Part shown: positions 1 to 8,227 of the stretch, one piece after another
How positions within the stretch are numbered: position 1 is the first letter of the stretch
Layout: every line of letters starts with the position of its first letter
Assembly: GCF_039888675.1 (NCBI RefSeq)
Contig: NZ_JBDQQR010000001.1
Location: 992,001 to 1,056,000, forward strand
Length of the DNA: 64,000 nt
Source of the DNA: Mesorhizobium sp. CAU 1732
GTDB lineage: Bacteria; Pseudomonadota; Alphaproteobacteria; Rhizobiales; Rhizobiaceae
Reading direction: 5' to 3'
The notes under the pieces: generated by a model
What the model was told of the DNA's origin: nothing
What the model saw: only the letters and a program-made list of their open reading frames with translations
The model's database searches: none
Program-made: the position numbers and the translations under genes

Positions 1-750
1 GTCGACGTGGACACGGACGCCGGATTTGCCCCTGCGCTCGACCTGCGTGACCCTGGCGTGTTCGCGCAATTCAATGCCCTCGGCGCGAAGCCTGGCCATG
101 ACGATCGCGGCGAGTTCCGGGTCCTCGCGACCCAGCATCGTCTCGGCCTCGATGACGACCACCTCCGCGCCGAGGCGGCGATACGCCTGGGCGAGTTCGC
201 TACCGATCGGCCCGCCGCCGATGATGACGAGCTTGGCCGGGCGCCGGGTGAGGTCGAAGATCGTTTCGTTGGTCAGGACCTCGACCGTATCGAGGCCCGG
301 AATCGGCGGAATCGCCGGCGACGAACCTGTCGCGACGACGAAGCGTCTCGCGCGGATTTCGTGGTCGCCCGCAATGACGGTGCGTGCATCCTTGAAGCGG
401 GCATGGTCCCGGATCACCCGCACGCCGAGCGCGGTGAACCGCTCGACCGAATCGTTGGGCGCAATCGCGTCGATGACGCCGTGAACGTGCCGGCCGACCT
501 TGCGGAAGTCGATGTCGGGCTCGGCGTCCGCAATGCCGAACTGCGCGCCATGCCGCATCGCATGCGCGTGCTTTCCGGCCGCGATGAGCGCCTTGGATGG
601 AACGCAGCCATAGTTCAGGCAGTCACCACCCATCTTGCCCTTTTCGACAAGGACGACCGATACGCCGAAGGCCGCCGCACCCGCTGCGACCGACAGACCG
701 CCCGAGCCGGCCCCGATGACGCAGATGTCGGGTGTGAGAGTCTTGGTCAT
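1..750 (-). CDS. FAD-dependent pyridine nucleotide-disulfide oxidoreductase (mercuric reductase/Lpd-like), 3' end cut off
   Basis: The first 250 codons are present and the gene runs off the left edge. The N-terminus has the FAD dinucleotide-binding motif VIGAGSGG followed by the redox-active disulfide region GGDCLNYGCVPSKAL (CxxxxC), the hallmark of the lipoamide dehydrogenase/mercuric reductase/glutathione reductase family. A second GGGPIGSE motif near residue 175 is the NAD(P)H-binding Rossmann site. The C-terminal dimerisation domain with the catalytic His is outside the window, so the substrate cannot be assigned. It starts 55 bp downstream of the TVP38-family gene on the same strand. This pairing recurs in bacteria and argues for one operon and a membrane-linked redox role. 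The generic flavin disulfide reductase call is firm; the exact name is not. Confidence 0.85.
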   Translation of the reverse strand, partial: MTKTLTPDICVIGAGSGGLSVAAGAAAFGVSVVLVEKGKMGGDCLNYGCVPSKALIAAGKHAHAMRHGAQFGIADAEPDIDFRKVGRHVHGVIDAIAPNDSVERFTALGVRVIRDHARFKDARTVIAGDHEIRARRFVVATGSSPAIPPIPGLDTVEVLTNETIFDLTRRPAKLVIIGGGPIGSELAQAYRRLGAEVVVIEAETMLGREDPELAAIVMARLRAEGIELREHARVTQVERRGKSGVRVHVD

Positions 751-805
751 GGCGTAGCTTGCATCCCGTCCCTGTGCCGCAGGCATGAAGTCCTGTCGGG
801 AAGAC

Positions 806-1525
806 TTACCCGCGGCGGTTCCGAAGCGTTCTTACGATGGCGGGGATGATCGCGACAAGCGCGAGGCCTGCAAAGGCGATGCAGATCTTCGGCGTGAGGA
901 GGTCGCCGAAGCTCGCCTCACGGCCAGCCTCATGGGCGGCAAGGATGACGCTCTCGATGCCCTCGCCCAGATAGGTGTAGGCGACGACGCCCGGCAGAAT
1001 GCCCAGAAAGGTGGCCGCCACATACGTCCTGAGACGCACGTCGAAGAGGGCAGGGGCAATGTTGACGACCACGAACGGAAAGATCGGGGCAAGCCGCAGC
1101 GCCAGCAGGTACAGGAACGCGTTGTCCTCGAAGCCCTTTGCCAATTTCGCGGCGCGTGGTCCGACGCGGGCTTTCAGCGTATCGCCAAAAGCCGAGCGGG
1201 CAGCGAGGAAGAGCGCGCTTGCACCGGTCGTGGCGGCAAACGCGACAAGCACGCTCGACAGGAGCCAGCCGAAAAGGAAGCCGCCGAAGATGGTCAGGAT
1301 GGATGCGGCGGGAAAGGCGAACGCGACGGCGAGCGCGTAGATGGCGGCAAAGACGAGCGGCGCGAGAATCGGGTTCGCGTCCCTCAGCCCGGTGAGGCGC
1401 TCGCGGCTATCGGCCAGGAATTCCAGCGTCAGGTAATGGTGCAGTCCCAGGAGATAGCCGCCCGCGAGGCCGGCGATGACGATTGTCGCCGGGAGATAGC
1501 GCCGAAGCATGGTGGTCTGTGCCAC
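806..1525 (-). CDS. TVP38/TMEM64 (VTT/SNARE-associated domain) membrane protein
   Basis: About 239 residues with several hydrophobic segments. One lies near the N-terminus (YLPATIVIAGLAGGYLLGL), followed by the conserved family core with the pattern FPAASILTIFGGFLFG and the later F-x-x-R-x-x-P-x-x-P-F stretch (LRLAPIFPFVVVNIAPALF). Family members are inner-membrane proteins related to DedA. Some VTT/DedA proteins have lipid scramblase or ion-coupling roles, but the function here is unknown. The frame is open further upstream, but a GTG at 1525 has a good AAGGAG ribosome-binding site six bases before it, so I chose that start. An ATG at 1546 is the alternative. It probably shares a transcript with the downstream flavin disulfide reductase. 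Confidence 0.85.
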   Translation of the reverse strand: MAQTTMLRRYLPATIVIAGLAGGYLLGLHHYLTLEFLADSRERLTGLRDANPILAPLVFAAIYALAVAFAFPAASILTIFGGFLFGWLLSSVLVAFAATTGASALFLAARSAFGDTLKARVGPRAAKLAKGFEDNAFLYLLALRLAPIFPFVVVNIAPALFDVRLRTYVAATFLGILPGVVAYTYLGEGIESVILAAHEAGREASFGDLLTPKICIAFAGLALVAIIPAIVRTLRNRRG

Positions 1526-1926
1526 AGCGTCTCCTTCTATCGCCATTATGTATGTCGTTTCATCTTGAGATTCAGTGGCTCTAGCGTTCATCGCAGTCGT
1601 CGTCCACTTCGTCACGGTGCTGGTCAGCGGGCGTGACGATGGGAGATGGCGCGTATCGTGGCTGGTTCACAAGCACCTCGCGCGTGGTCTCACCGGGTTT
1701 TGACCCACGGGTGATGGATTGTCACCACGCCGTGAAGCTTCGCCAAACGTCCAAGGGAGACCGATAGCGTCAATATTGACAGCTTTCGGCCGCATCCCTA
1801 TAAGCCCGCACACGCTCGGGCCCACGGTCCGGCGCAGCCTTTGGCTGTGCATGGACGATCCCGGCGAAAGCTCCTGCTCTTAAAGAGACAGATCCAAGAA
1901 GGGCCGCACTCCGCGGTATTAAAGAA
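1526..1926. other. Divergent intergenic region upstream of rpmH
   Basis: This 401-bp gap separates the minus-strand TVP38 gene from plus-strand rpmH. It holds a strong sigma-70-type promoter for rpmH (listed separately) and the untranslated leader. I found no coding sequence with a credible start and ribosome-binding site, and no RNA gene I recognise. Confidence 0.6.
1776..1804 (+). promoter_or_regulatory. Sigma-70 promoter of rpmH-rnpA-yidC
   Basis: A perfect -35 hexamer TTGACA (1776-1781) is separated by exactly 17 bp from a -10 hexamer TATAAG (1799-1804), about 120 bp upstream of rpmH. Housekeeping-strength promoters are expected for the ribosomal protein L34 transcript. The leader between promoter and rpmH is about 115 nt. 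Confidence 0.75.
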
Positions 1927-2061
1927 ATGAAGCGCACGTACCAACCATCCAAGCTTGTTCGCAAGCGTCGTCACGGGTTTCGTGCCCGTATGGCCACCAA
2001 GGGCGGCCGTGGCGTCGTCGCAGCTCGCCGCAATCGCGGCCGCAAGCGGCTCTCCGCCTGA
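1927..2061 (+). CDS. rpmH: 50S ribosomal protein L34
   Basis: A 44-residue, strongly basic protein beginning [20 protein letters not shown] and ending GRKRLSA, the highly conserved L34 signature. L34 is a small structural protein of the large ribosomal subunit. The length equals the usual bacterial length. It is followed almost immediately by rnpA, the near-universal bacterial arrangement, and preceded by a near-consensus promoter. Confidence 0.98.
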   Translation: MKRTYQPSKLVRKRRHGFRARMATKGGRGVVAARRNRGRKRLSA

Positions 2062-2062
2062 G

Positions 2063-2443
2063 TTGATCGAAGGCCGGACATCAGAGGTCGCAAAAACCTC
2101 GAACCGGCCGCTCGGCAACCCACCAGAGCGCTTGAAGAAGCGTTCGCAGTTTCTGGCCGTCCGGCGTGGTGAAAAGCGCCGCGGGCGGCTGTTCCTGTTG
2201 GAAGTTCTCGATCGCGGCGACGCTGAGCCGGCTCGCTACGGGCTGACCGTCACGAAGAAGGTCGGCAATGCGGTGACAAGAAACCGCATCCGTAGACGGC
2301 TTAAAGAAGCCACACGCGTCCATGCCGGTGGTGACATGGCTGCCGGCAAAGACTATGTGATCGTCGGGCGACGCGAGATCCTCGACGTCGGCTTCGACGA
2401 TCTCCGCCAAGAACTCTCCCGCAGACTAAGCGGCGCGCGGTAA
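2063..2443 (+). CDS. rnpA: Ribonuclease P protein component
   Basis: A basic protein of about 126 residues that assists the RNase P ribozyme in maturing tRNA 5' ends. The family signature is visible as [18 protein letters not shown] near the N-terminus and [18 protein letters not shown] (the RNR motif) in the centre. The start is uncertain. The frame is open back through rpmH, but there is no ATG in a sensible place. TTG at 2063, one base after the rpmH stop, gives the usual length, while TTG at 2132 would give a protein of about 103 residues. Neither has an obvious ribosome-binding site, so translation may be coupled to rpmH. yidC begins nine bases downstream. Confidence 0.93.
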   Translation: MIEGRTSEVAKTSNRPLGNPPERLKKRSQFLAVRRGEKRRGRLFLLEVLDRGDAEPARYGLTVTKKVGNAVTRNRIRRRLKEATRVHAGGDMAAGKDYVIVGRREILDVGFDDLRQELSRRLSGAR

Positions 2444-2452
2444 GGGAACCGT

Positions 2453-4291
2453 ATGGAAAACAATCGCAACTTCTTCATCACGATCGCGCTTTCCGTGCTG
2501 ATCCTGACCCTGTGGCAGGTGTTCTACATGAACCCCCGCATCGAGGCTCAGCGTGAGACTGCCCAGATCGAGGCTGAGAGAAATCAGGCAGTGCAGGCGC
2601 CGCAACCCGGCACGCCGCCCGTTGCAGGCACGCCGGACGCAGCCGGCGACATACCGGGCGCTCCGGCCGCTGCTCCCGCGGTGCCGGGTGGCGGACAGGG
2701 CGCGCCTGTGGCCGCCACGCGACCCGCCGCCCTTGCAGCCAACCAGCGCATTCCCGTCGATACGCCGCGCATCGCCGGCTCCATCAATCTGGCCGGCGGC
2801 CGCATCGACGACCTGATTCTCAAGGACTACCGTCTCACCGTCGAGCCGAACTCAGCCAACATCGAACTGCTCAATCCGTCTGCGATGCCTGACGGCTACT
2901 ATGCCGAAGTCGGTTACGTCGCCGATGCGCAGGCAGGCTCGGTGCCGAGCGCGCAGACGGTCTGGACCGCGGAACCCGGCCAGACGCTGACGCCTTCGAC
3001 CCCGGTCACGCTCACCTACACCAACGATGCCGGCTTGACGTTCACGCGAACGATCGCGGTGGACAACGACTACATGTTCACAGTCTCGGACGCGGTCGCC
3101 AATAGCGGCTCCGCGCCTGTCGCGGTGACGAATTACGGCCGTATCCAGCGCATCGGAACGCCGAAGATCCAGGGCATCTACGTTCTCCACGAAGGCCTCA
3201 TCGGCGTGACCGGCGAAGAGGGGCTGCAGGAGATCGACTATTCGCAGTTGGCCGAAAGCAAGCAGATCACGCCGGGCAAATCGTCCGACGGCTGGCTCGG
3301 CATCACGGACAAGTATTGGGCTGTTGCGCTCGTGCCGTCCGGCCGCGCTCCGTTCCAGCCGCGCTACGCCTATTTCGACGACAACAACACCGTTCGTTAT
3401 CAGGCCGATTTCAGCATGGACCCGATCTCGGTGGCTCCCGGACAGACCGAGACGATCGAGACGCGCATCTTCGCTGGTGCCAAGGAAACGGCCAAGATCG
3501 ACGCCTATGAGGAATCGCTCGGCATCCGCAACTTCGATCTGCTGATCGACTGGGGCTGGTTCTATTTTATCACCAAGCCGATGTTCTACCTCATCGACTA
3601 TCTGTTCCGCCTGCTGGGCAATTTCGGTCTCGCGATCCTGGCCACCACGGTCGTCGTGAAGGCGGTCTTCTTCCCGCTCGCCAACAAGTCGTACAAGTCG
3701 ATGGCGAACATGAAGATGGTTCAGCCCAAGCTGCTCGAAATCCGCGAAAAATATGCGGACGACAAGATGAAGCAGCAGCAGGCGATGATGGAGCTCTACA
3801 AGACGGAGAAGATCAATCCGCTTGCGGGCTGCTGGCCGATCCTGATCCAGATTCCGGTGTTCTTCGCGCTCTACAAGGTGCTGTACGTCACGATCGAAAT
3901 GCGCCACGCGCCGTTCTTCGGATGGATACGCGACCTGTCCGCGCCCGATCCCACGTCGCTGTTCAACCTGTTCGGCCTGCTGCCCTACGACGTGCCGTCC
4001 TTCCTGATGATCGGCATCTGGCCGCTGATCATGGGTGTCACCATGTTCCTGCAGATGCGGATGAACCCGACCCCGCCGGACCCGACGCAGGCGATGATCT
4101 TCAACTGGATGCCAGTGATCTTCACCTTCATGCTGGCGACATTCCCGGCCGGTCTCGTGATCTACTGGGCATGGAACAACACGCTCTCGATCATTCAGCA
4201 GGGCGTGATCATGAAGCGCCAGGGCGCCAAGATCGAGCTGTGGGACAATCTGATCGGATTGTTCAAGAAGAAGCCGACACCGGCGGAGTAG
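2453..4291 (+). CDS. yidC: Membrane protein insertase YidC
   Basis: A 612-residue inner-membrane insertase and chaperone that works with or without SecYEG. Visible parts in order: an N-terminal membrane anchor (about residues 7-26), an Ala/Pro-rich linker (about 40-85), a periplasmic beta-domain (about 95-345), then the conserved YidC/Oxa1 core with hydrophobic segments. The core contains NPLAGCWPILIQIPVFFALY and the typical MRHAPFFGWIRDLSAPDP segment. The C-terminal tail is basic (MKRQGAKIELW...FKKKP). Length matches alphaproteobacterial homologues. It lies nine bases after rnpA in the conserved rpmH-rnpA-yidC order and is followed by a hairpin terminator. Confidence 0.98.
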   Translation: MENNRNFFITIALSVLILTLWQVFYMNPRIEAQRETAQIEAERNQAVQAPQPGTPPVAGTPDAAGDIPGAPAAAPAVPGGGQGAPVAATRPAALAANQRIPVDTPRIAGSINLAGGRIDDLILKDYRLTVEPNSANIELLNPSAMPDGYYAEVGYVADAQAGSVPSAQTVWTAEPGQTLTPSTPVTLTYTNDAGLTFTRTIAVDNDYMFTVSDAVANSGSAPVAVTNYGRIQRIGTPKIQGIYVLHEGLIGVTGEEGLQEIDYSQLAESKQITPGKSSDGWLGITDKYWAVALVPSGRAPFQPRYAYFDDNNTVRYQADFSMDPISVAPGQTETIETRIFAGAKETAKIDAYEESLGIRNFDLLIDWGWFYFITKPMFYLIDYLFRLLGNFGLAILATTVVVKAVFFPLANKSYKSMANMKMVQPKLLEIREKYADDKMKQQQAMMELYKTEKINPLAGCWPILIQIPVFFALYKVLYVTIEMRHAPFFGWIRDLSAPDPTSLFNLFGLLPYDVPSFLMIGIWPLIMGVTMFLQMRMNPTPPDPTQAMIFNWMPVIFTFMLATFPAGLVIYWAWNNTLSIIQQGVIMKRQGAKIELWDNLIGLFKKKPTPAE

Positions 4292-4596
4292 TCCGCCGAA
4301 CGCTTGCCCCCTATCGAACGGCCCGCCTCGCGCGGGCCGTTTGCGTTTCCGCCTTTTTCACGTTTCGGTCATCGTGAAACCAATGCCGGCGCCTACGCGT
4401 AATTGTTTCCGGGGATGGCGGTTATTCTGACCTCCGCGTACCCCTGAAGCCGGCTCCCGCAAAGCCCCTACGGCGGGGGCCGGCCCTTGAACCCGCCTCG
4501 ATCTGTGGTCTGGCCGGTTGACAAGATCACCCACAACCTTGATGCAATCCGCGAAGCCGATATCGAACGGCTGAAAGCTTCGGAGTAGCATCGGAT
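4292..4596. other. Intergenic region between yidC and engB
   Basis: This 305-bp gap holds the yidC terminator at 4319-4342. A short frame open from 4448 to the TAG at 4586-4588 reads like a protein C-terminus (its last residues include [15 protein letters not shown]), but it has no usable start or ribosome-binding site and I do not call it a gene. engB may have its own promoter here. Confidence 0.5.
4319..4342 (+). terminator. Hairpin terminator after yidC
   Basis: Perfect 8-bp stem CGGCCCGC (4319-4326) and GCGGGCCG (4332-4339) with a 5-nt loop, followed by TTT, 27 bases after the yidC stop. The same stem sequence recurs in the terminators at 48638 and 55884. Confidence 0.8.
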
Positions 4597-5253
4597 ATGG
4601 CGGACGCCCAGCAAAGCACGGCACGGGAGCTGTTCACGCGGCCGTGGATTTTCATACGCGGCGTGCCGTCGATGAAATTCCTGCCGCCGGAAGGCCCGCC
4701 CGAGATCGCCTTTGCCGGCCGCTCCAACGTCGGCAAGTCGTCGCTGATCAATGCGCTGGTCAACAAGAAGGGCCTCGCGCGCACGTCCAACACGCCGGGG
4801 CGCACCCAGGAACTCAACTATTTCGTGCCCGACGGCTATTCCGGCAATGCCGGTGACATGCCGCCGATGGCACTGGTCGACATGCCGGGCTACGGCTACG
4901 CAAAGGCGCCGAAATCGCATGTCGATGCGTGGACGAAGCTCGTCTTCGACTACCTCAAAGGCCGCGTGACGTTGAAGCGCGTCTATGTGCTGATCGATTC
5001 CCGTCATGGCATCAAGGCGAACGACGAGGAGGTGCTCGATCTCCTCGACAAGGCGGCCGTGTCCTACCAGATCGTGCTGACCAAGGCCGACAAGATCAAG
5101 GCCGCCGGCGTGCCGCGCCTGCTGGCCGAGACGGCGGAGAAGACCCGCAAGCGCCCCGCGGCCTTTCCGGCATTGCTGGCCACGTCGTCCGAGAAAGGCG
5201 AAGGGCTCGACGAGTTGCGCGAGGCCATCGCCGTGGCGGTCAACGGCGGCTGA
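4597..5253 (+). CDS. engB: Ribosome biogenesis GTP-binding protein EngB/YsxC
   Basis: A 218-residue TRAFAC-class GTPase needed for 50S subunit assembly. G1 is GRSNVGKSS (41-49), G3 is DMPG (95-98) with the family-typical GYGYAK after it, G4 is TKAD (162-165) and G5 is ATSSEK (195-200). Length is normal. In many rhizobia engB (yihA) follows yidC and is followed by argB. Here the order to engB is kept, but a BMP-type ABC transporter operon comes next instead of argB. A terminator hairpin lies 22 bp after the stop. Confidence 0.97.
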   Translation: MADAQQSTARELFTRPWIFIRGVPSMKFLPPEGPPEIAFAGRSNVGKSSLINALVNKKGLARTSNTPGRTQELNYFVPDGYSGNAGDMPPMALVDMPGYGYAKAPKSHVDAWTKLVFDYLKGRVTLKRVYVLIDSRHGIKANDEEVLDLLDKAAVSYQIVLTKADKIKAAGVPRLLAETAEKTRKRPAAFPALLATSSEKGEGLDELREAIAVAVNGG

Positions 5254-5275
5254 ACAGCCGCGTCCGCACGTTCCG

Positions 5276-5302
5276 GCGGCAGTCGCTCAGGCTGCCGCTT
5301 TT
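5276..5302 (+). terminator. Rho-independent terminator after engB
   Basis: Stem GCGGCAG (5276-5282) pairs with CTGCCGC (5292-5298) across a 9-nt loop and is followed by TTTT. It separates the housekeeping cluster from the transporter operon. Confidence 0.75.
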
Positions 5303-5428
5303 CTGTGCGCATGTCTCTCGTTCCCCGACGTCCCGATTGCCGGGTGACTGGTTTTCGCCTAGCGTTGACCAAACGATAAAAAGACGACGGGATGCCAGTC
5401 GAAACTCCCAGCCAGAGGTGGTCCAAAC

Positions 5429-6457
5429 ATGCCCAGTTTCTCGAAGATTTTGCCCGTATCCCGCCGCAGCCTGCTCAAGACGGCCGGTGCGGGCGTCGCC
5501 GCAGCAGCGACAATGGGATTGCCGACGCGCCTGTTCGCGCAGGACGTCCTGAAGGTCGCAGCCGTCTACACCGTGCCTGTCGAGCAGCAATGGGCCGGCC
5601 GCATCCATCAGGCCGCCAATGCCGCCAAGGAGCGTGGCGACATCGAATACGTGTACTCCGAGAACACGTCGAACAACGATTATGAGCGCGTGATGCGCGA
5701 ATATTGCGAGGCCGGCCACAAGCTGATCCTCGGCGAAGTGTTCGGCGTGGAGGACGCCGCCCGGCAGGTCGCGCGCGACTATCCGGACGTCGCCTTCCTC
5801 ATGGGCTCGAGCTTCAAGGAAGACCCGGACGTGCCGAATTTCGCCCCGTTCGACAATTACATTCAGGATGCCTCCTACCTCACCGGCATCATCGCCGGCG
5901 CGATGTCGGAGACCAAGAATTTCGGCATGGTCGGCGGCTACCCGATCCCCGAGGTCAACCGGCTGATGCATGCTTTCATGGCGGGCGTGAAGGAGAGTGC
6001 GCCGGACGCGAAATTCCAGGTCGCCTTCATCGGCTCCTGGTTCGATCCGCCCAAGGCGAAGGAAACAGCCTTCGCCCAGATCGATGCCGGCGCCGACGTG
6101 ATGTATGCCGAGCGCTTCGGCGTCTCGGACGCCGCCAAGGAGCGCAGCATCCTCGCCATCGGCAACGTCATCGACACGCAGGCCGACTACCCCGAAACGG
6201 TGGTCGCGTCCGCCCTGTGGCACTTCGAGCCGACGCTCGACAAGGCCATCGCCGAGGTCAAGGCGGGCACCTTCACGGCAGCCGACTACGGCGTTTATTC
6301 GTTCATGAAGGAGGGCGGCTGCTCGATCGCCCCGCTCGGGACGTTCGAGGGCAAAGTGTCTGCGGAAACCATGGCGATGGTCGCGGAAAAGGAAGCCGCC
6401 ATCAAGGACGGCTCGTTCACCGTGGAGATCAACGACGAGGAACCGAAGTCGAGCTGA
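5429..6457 (+). CDS. BMP family (Med/PnrA-like) ABC transporter substrate-binding protein
   Basis: A 342-residue periplasmic binding protein. The N-terminus is a Tat-type signal (SRRSLLKTAGAGVAAAATMG, cleavage probably near residue 38 after LFAQ). The mature part has BMP-family features, including the stretch SYLTGIIAGAMSETKNFGMV and a C-terminal FTAADYGVYSFMKEGG motif. BMP proteins such as PnrA bind nucleosides and related purines. It heads an operon with one ATPase, two permeases and a cytosine-deaminase-like enzyme, so a nucleoside or nucleobase ligand is likely (inference). A 243-bp gap containing a palindromic repeat separates it from the ATPase gene, which could lower downstream expression relative to the binding protein. 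Confidence 0.9.
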   Translation: MPSFSKILPVSRRSLLKTAGAGVAAAATMGLPTRLFAQDVLKVAAVYTVPVEQQWAGRIHQAANAAKERGDIEYVYSENTSNNDYERVMREYCEAGHKLILGEVFGVEDAARQVARDYPDVAFLMGSSFKEDPDVPNFAPFDNYIQDASYLTGIIAGAMSETKNFGMVGGYPIPEVNRLMHAFMAGVKESAPDAKFQVAFIGSWFDPPKAKETAFAQIDAGADVMYAERFGVSDAAKERSILAIGNVIDTQADYPETVVASALWHFEPTLDKAIAEVKAGTFTAADYGVYSFMKEGGCSIAPLGTFEGKVSAETMAMVAEKEAAIKDGSFTVEINDEEPKSS

Positions 6458-6463
6458 CGCTTC

Positions 6464-6662
6464 CTACTCCCCGTTTACGGGGTGACGAGCGGTCCGCGAA
6501 GCGGACGGAAAGCCAACGATTTGGCTTTTCGAGCGACGAACGCCCGGAGCGCAAGCGAAGGGCCGGGCCGTTAACTTGATGAGGGGGCTGAGCCAACCTT
6601 CCAAAACTCTCGCTGCCCCTCATCTGTCTGCCGGCATCTTCTCCCCTTAAACGGGGAGAAGT
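6464..6662. repeat. Dispersed palindromic element, type A copy 1
   Basis: The unit is bounded by CCCCGTTTACGGGG (6469-6482) and CTTCTCCCC/GGGGAGAAG arms (6638-6646 and 6653-6661). A core of about 42 bp (6509-6550) containing AAAGCCAACGATTTGGCTTT and CGACGAACGCCCGGAGC recurs almost identically at 13610-13652. It sits inside the BMP transporter operon and resembles rhizobial intergenic mosaic elements (RIME-like; family name is inference). Confidence 0.75.
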
Positions 6663-6700
6663 GCGCCTTCATATCCGTCTCGCGAACCCTCAACGAACCT

Positions 6701-8227
6701 ATGACCACTCCCGTCCTTCGCCTCTCCGCCGTCACCAAGCGCTTCGGACCGCTGGTCGCGAACGACGCGATTTCGCTCGAACTCGCGGCCGGCGAGGTCG
6801 TGGCGTTGCTGGGCGAGAACGGTGCCGGCAAGACGACGCTGATGAATATTCTCTTCGGCCACTACGTCGCCGACGAGGGAACGATCGAGGCGTTCGGCAA
6901 GCAGTTGCCGCCCGGCGATCCGCGCGCGGCGCTCGATGCCGGCATCGGAATGGTGCACCAGCACTTCACGCTTGCCGACAACATGACCGTGCTGGAGAAC
7001 ATCGTTCTCGGCACGCAGAGCCCCTGGTCGTGGCGGCTTGATCGCGCCGCTGCCCGCGAACGCATCGCCAAGCTCGCCGGCGATTTCGGCCTCGCCGTCG
7101 ATCCCGCGCGCACTGTCGGCTCGCTGTCGGTCGGCGAACGCCAGCGCGTCGAAATCCTGAAGGCGCTCTACCGGGACGCGCGCGTGCTGATCCTCGACGA
7201 ACCCACGGCGGTGCTGACGCCCACGGAAACCGACGCGCTGTTTGCGACGCTGAAAAAGCTCGTCGCGAGCGGGCTCTCGATCATCTTCATCTCGCACAAG
7301 CTGCACGAGGTCATGGCGGTCAGCGACCGTGTGCTCGTTCTGCGTGGCGGTAAGCTCGCCGGTGAGCGTGTGACGAAGGACACCACGCGGCAGGATCTGG
7401 CGGCGCTGATGGTCGGCCAGGACGTTGCCCAGCCAGCCGTGGAACCCGTCGAGCGCGGCGAAGCGCTTTACGTGCTCGATGCCGTGTCGACCGCGCCCGG
7501 TTCAGGCGGCAGCGCGCTGAGCGCCGTATCGCTCGCGCTGCATGCCGGTACGATCACCGGGCTGGCCGGCGTCTCCGGCAACGGGCAGGCAGCCCTTGCA
7601 GGCCTCCTCGCAGGCACGCAGAAGCCGGTCGCCGGCAGCATGCGGGTGGGAGATCGTGTTGTCGCGGACTGGTCGCCTCGCGCCGCGCTGGCGGCCGGCA
7701 TCGCCCGCATTCCCGAGGATCGTCACGCGGTGGGTTCCATCGCGGACATGAGCGTCACCGAAAACGTCATCGCCGAGCGATACCGCTCGCCGCGCTTCTC
7801 GCGCTCCGGCTTTCTCGACTGGAAAGCCGCACGCGCCTTCGCTGAGGACCTGATCCGCGACTACGATGTGAAATGCCCGTCGCCCGAGGCGCGCATTCGG
7901 CTCCTTTCGGGCGGCAACATGCAGAAGCTCATTCTTGGCCGCGCGCTCGACCCCGAGCCGGTCGTGATCCTCGCCAACCAGCCGACGCGCGGCCTCGATG
8001 TCGGCGCCGTCTCCTATGTTCATCGACGGCTGCTCGAAGCGCGAAAACGCGGTGCCGCGATCCTATTGATTTCCGAGGACCTCGACGAAATCCAGGCGCT
8101 GTCGGACGACATCTGCGTGATCTATCGCGGCAGGCTCTCCGCTCCCTCGGCGCGCGGCGAGCGAACCGTGCGAGAGCTCGGCGAACTGATGGCGGGGCAT
8201 GGATCGGAGATGGTCGATGCGGCTTGA
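6701..8227 (+). CDS. ABC transporter ATP-binding protein, double-NBD, nucleoside/BMP type
   Basis: A 508-residue ATPase with two nucleotide-binding halves, as in RbsA/MglA and the NupO/YufO nucleoside importers. First half: Walker A GENGAGKTT (38-46), signature LSVGERQRVEI and Walker B VLILDEPTAVL. The second half is degenerate, with SGNGQAALAG in place of Walker A, signature LLSGGNMQKLILGRAL, and NQPTRGLD at Walker B; this asymmetry is normal for the family. Its 3' end overlaps the first permease gene by 11 bases (ATG at 8217 inside the last codons), indicating translational coupling. Start at ATG 6701. Confidence 0.95.
   Translation: MTTPVLRLSAVTKRFGPLVANDAISLELAAGEVVALLGENGAGKTTLMNILFGHYVADEGTIEAFGKQLPPGDPRAALDAGIGMVHQHFTLADNMTVLENIVLGTQSPWSWRLDRAAARERIAKLAGDFGLAVDPARTVGSLSVGERQRVEILKALYRDARVLILDEPTAVLTPTETDALFATLKKLVASGLSIIFISHKLHEVMAVSDRVLVLRGGKLAGERVTKDTTRQDLAALMVGQDVAQPAVEPVERGEALYVLDAVSTAPGSGGSALSAVSLALHAGTITGLAGVSGNGQAALAGLLAGTQKPVAGSMRVGDRVVADWSPRAALAAGIARIPEDRHAVGSIADMSVTENVIAERYRSPRFSRSGFLDWKAARAFAEDLIRDYDVKCPSPEARIRLLSGGNMQKLILGRALDPEPVVILANQPTRGLDVGAVSYVHRRLLEARKRGAAILLISEDLDEIQALSDDICVIYRGRLSAPSARGERTVRELGELMAGHGSEMVDAA

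Noticed and set aside
2852-3907. Long minus-strand open frame across yidC
   Set aside because: High-GC shadow of yidC. The yidC translation matches a known family over its full length; the shadow does not.
4448-4588. Short open frame ending in [15 protein letters not shown]
   Set aside because: There is no ATG, GTG or TTG with a ribosome-binding site in a useful place; it could be a remnant, but nothing supports a gene.
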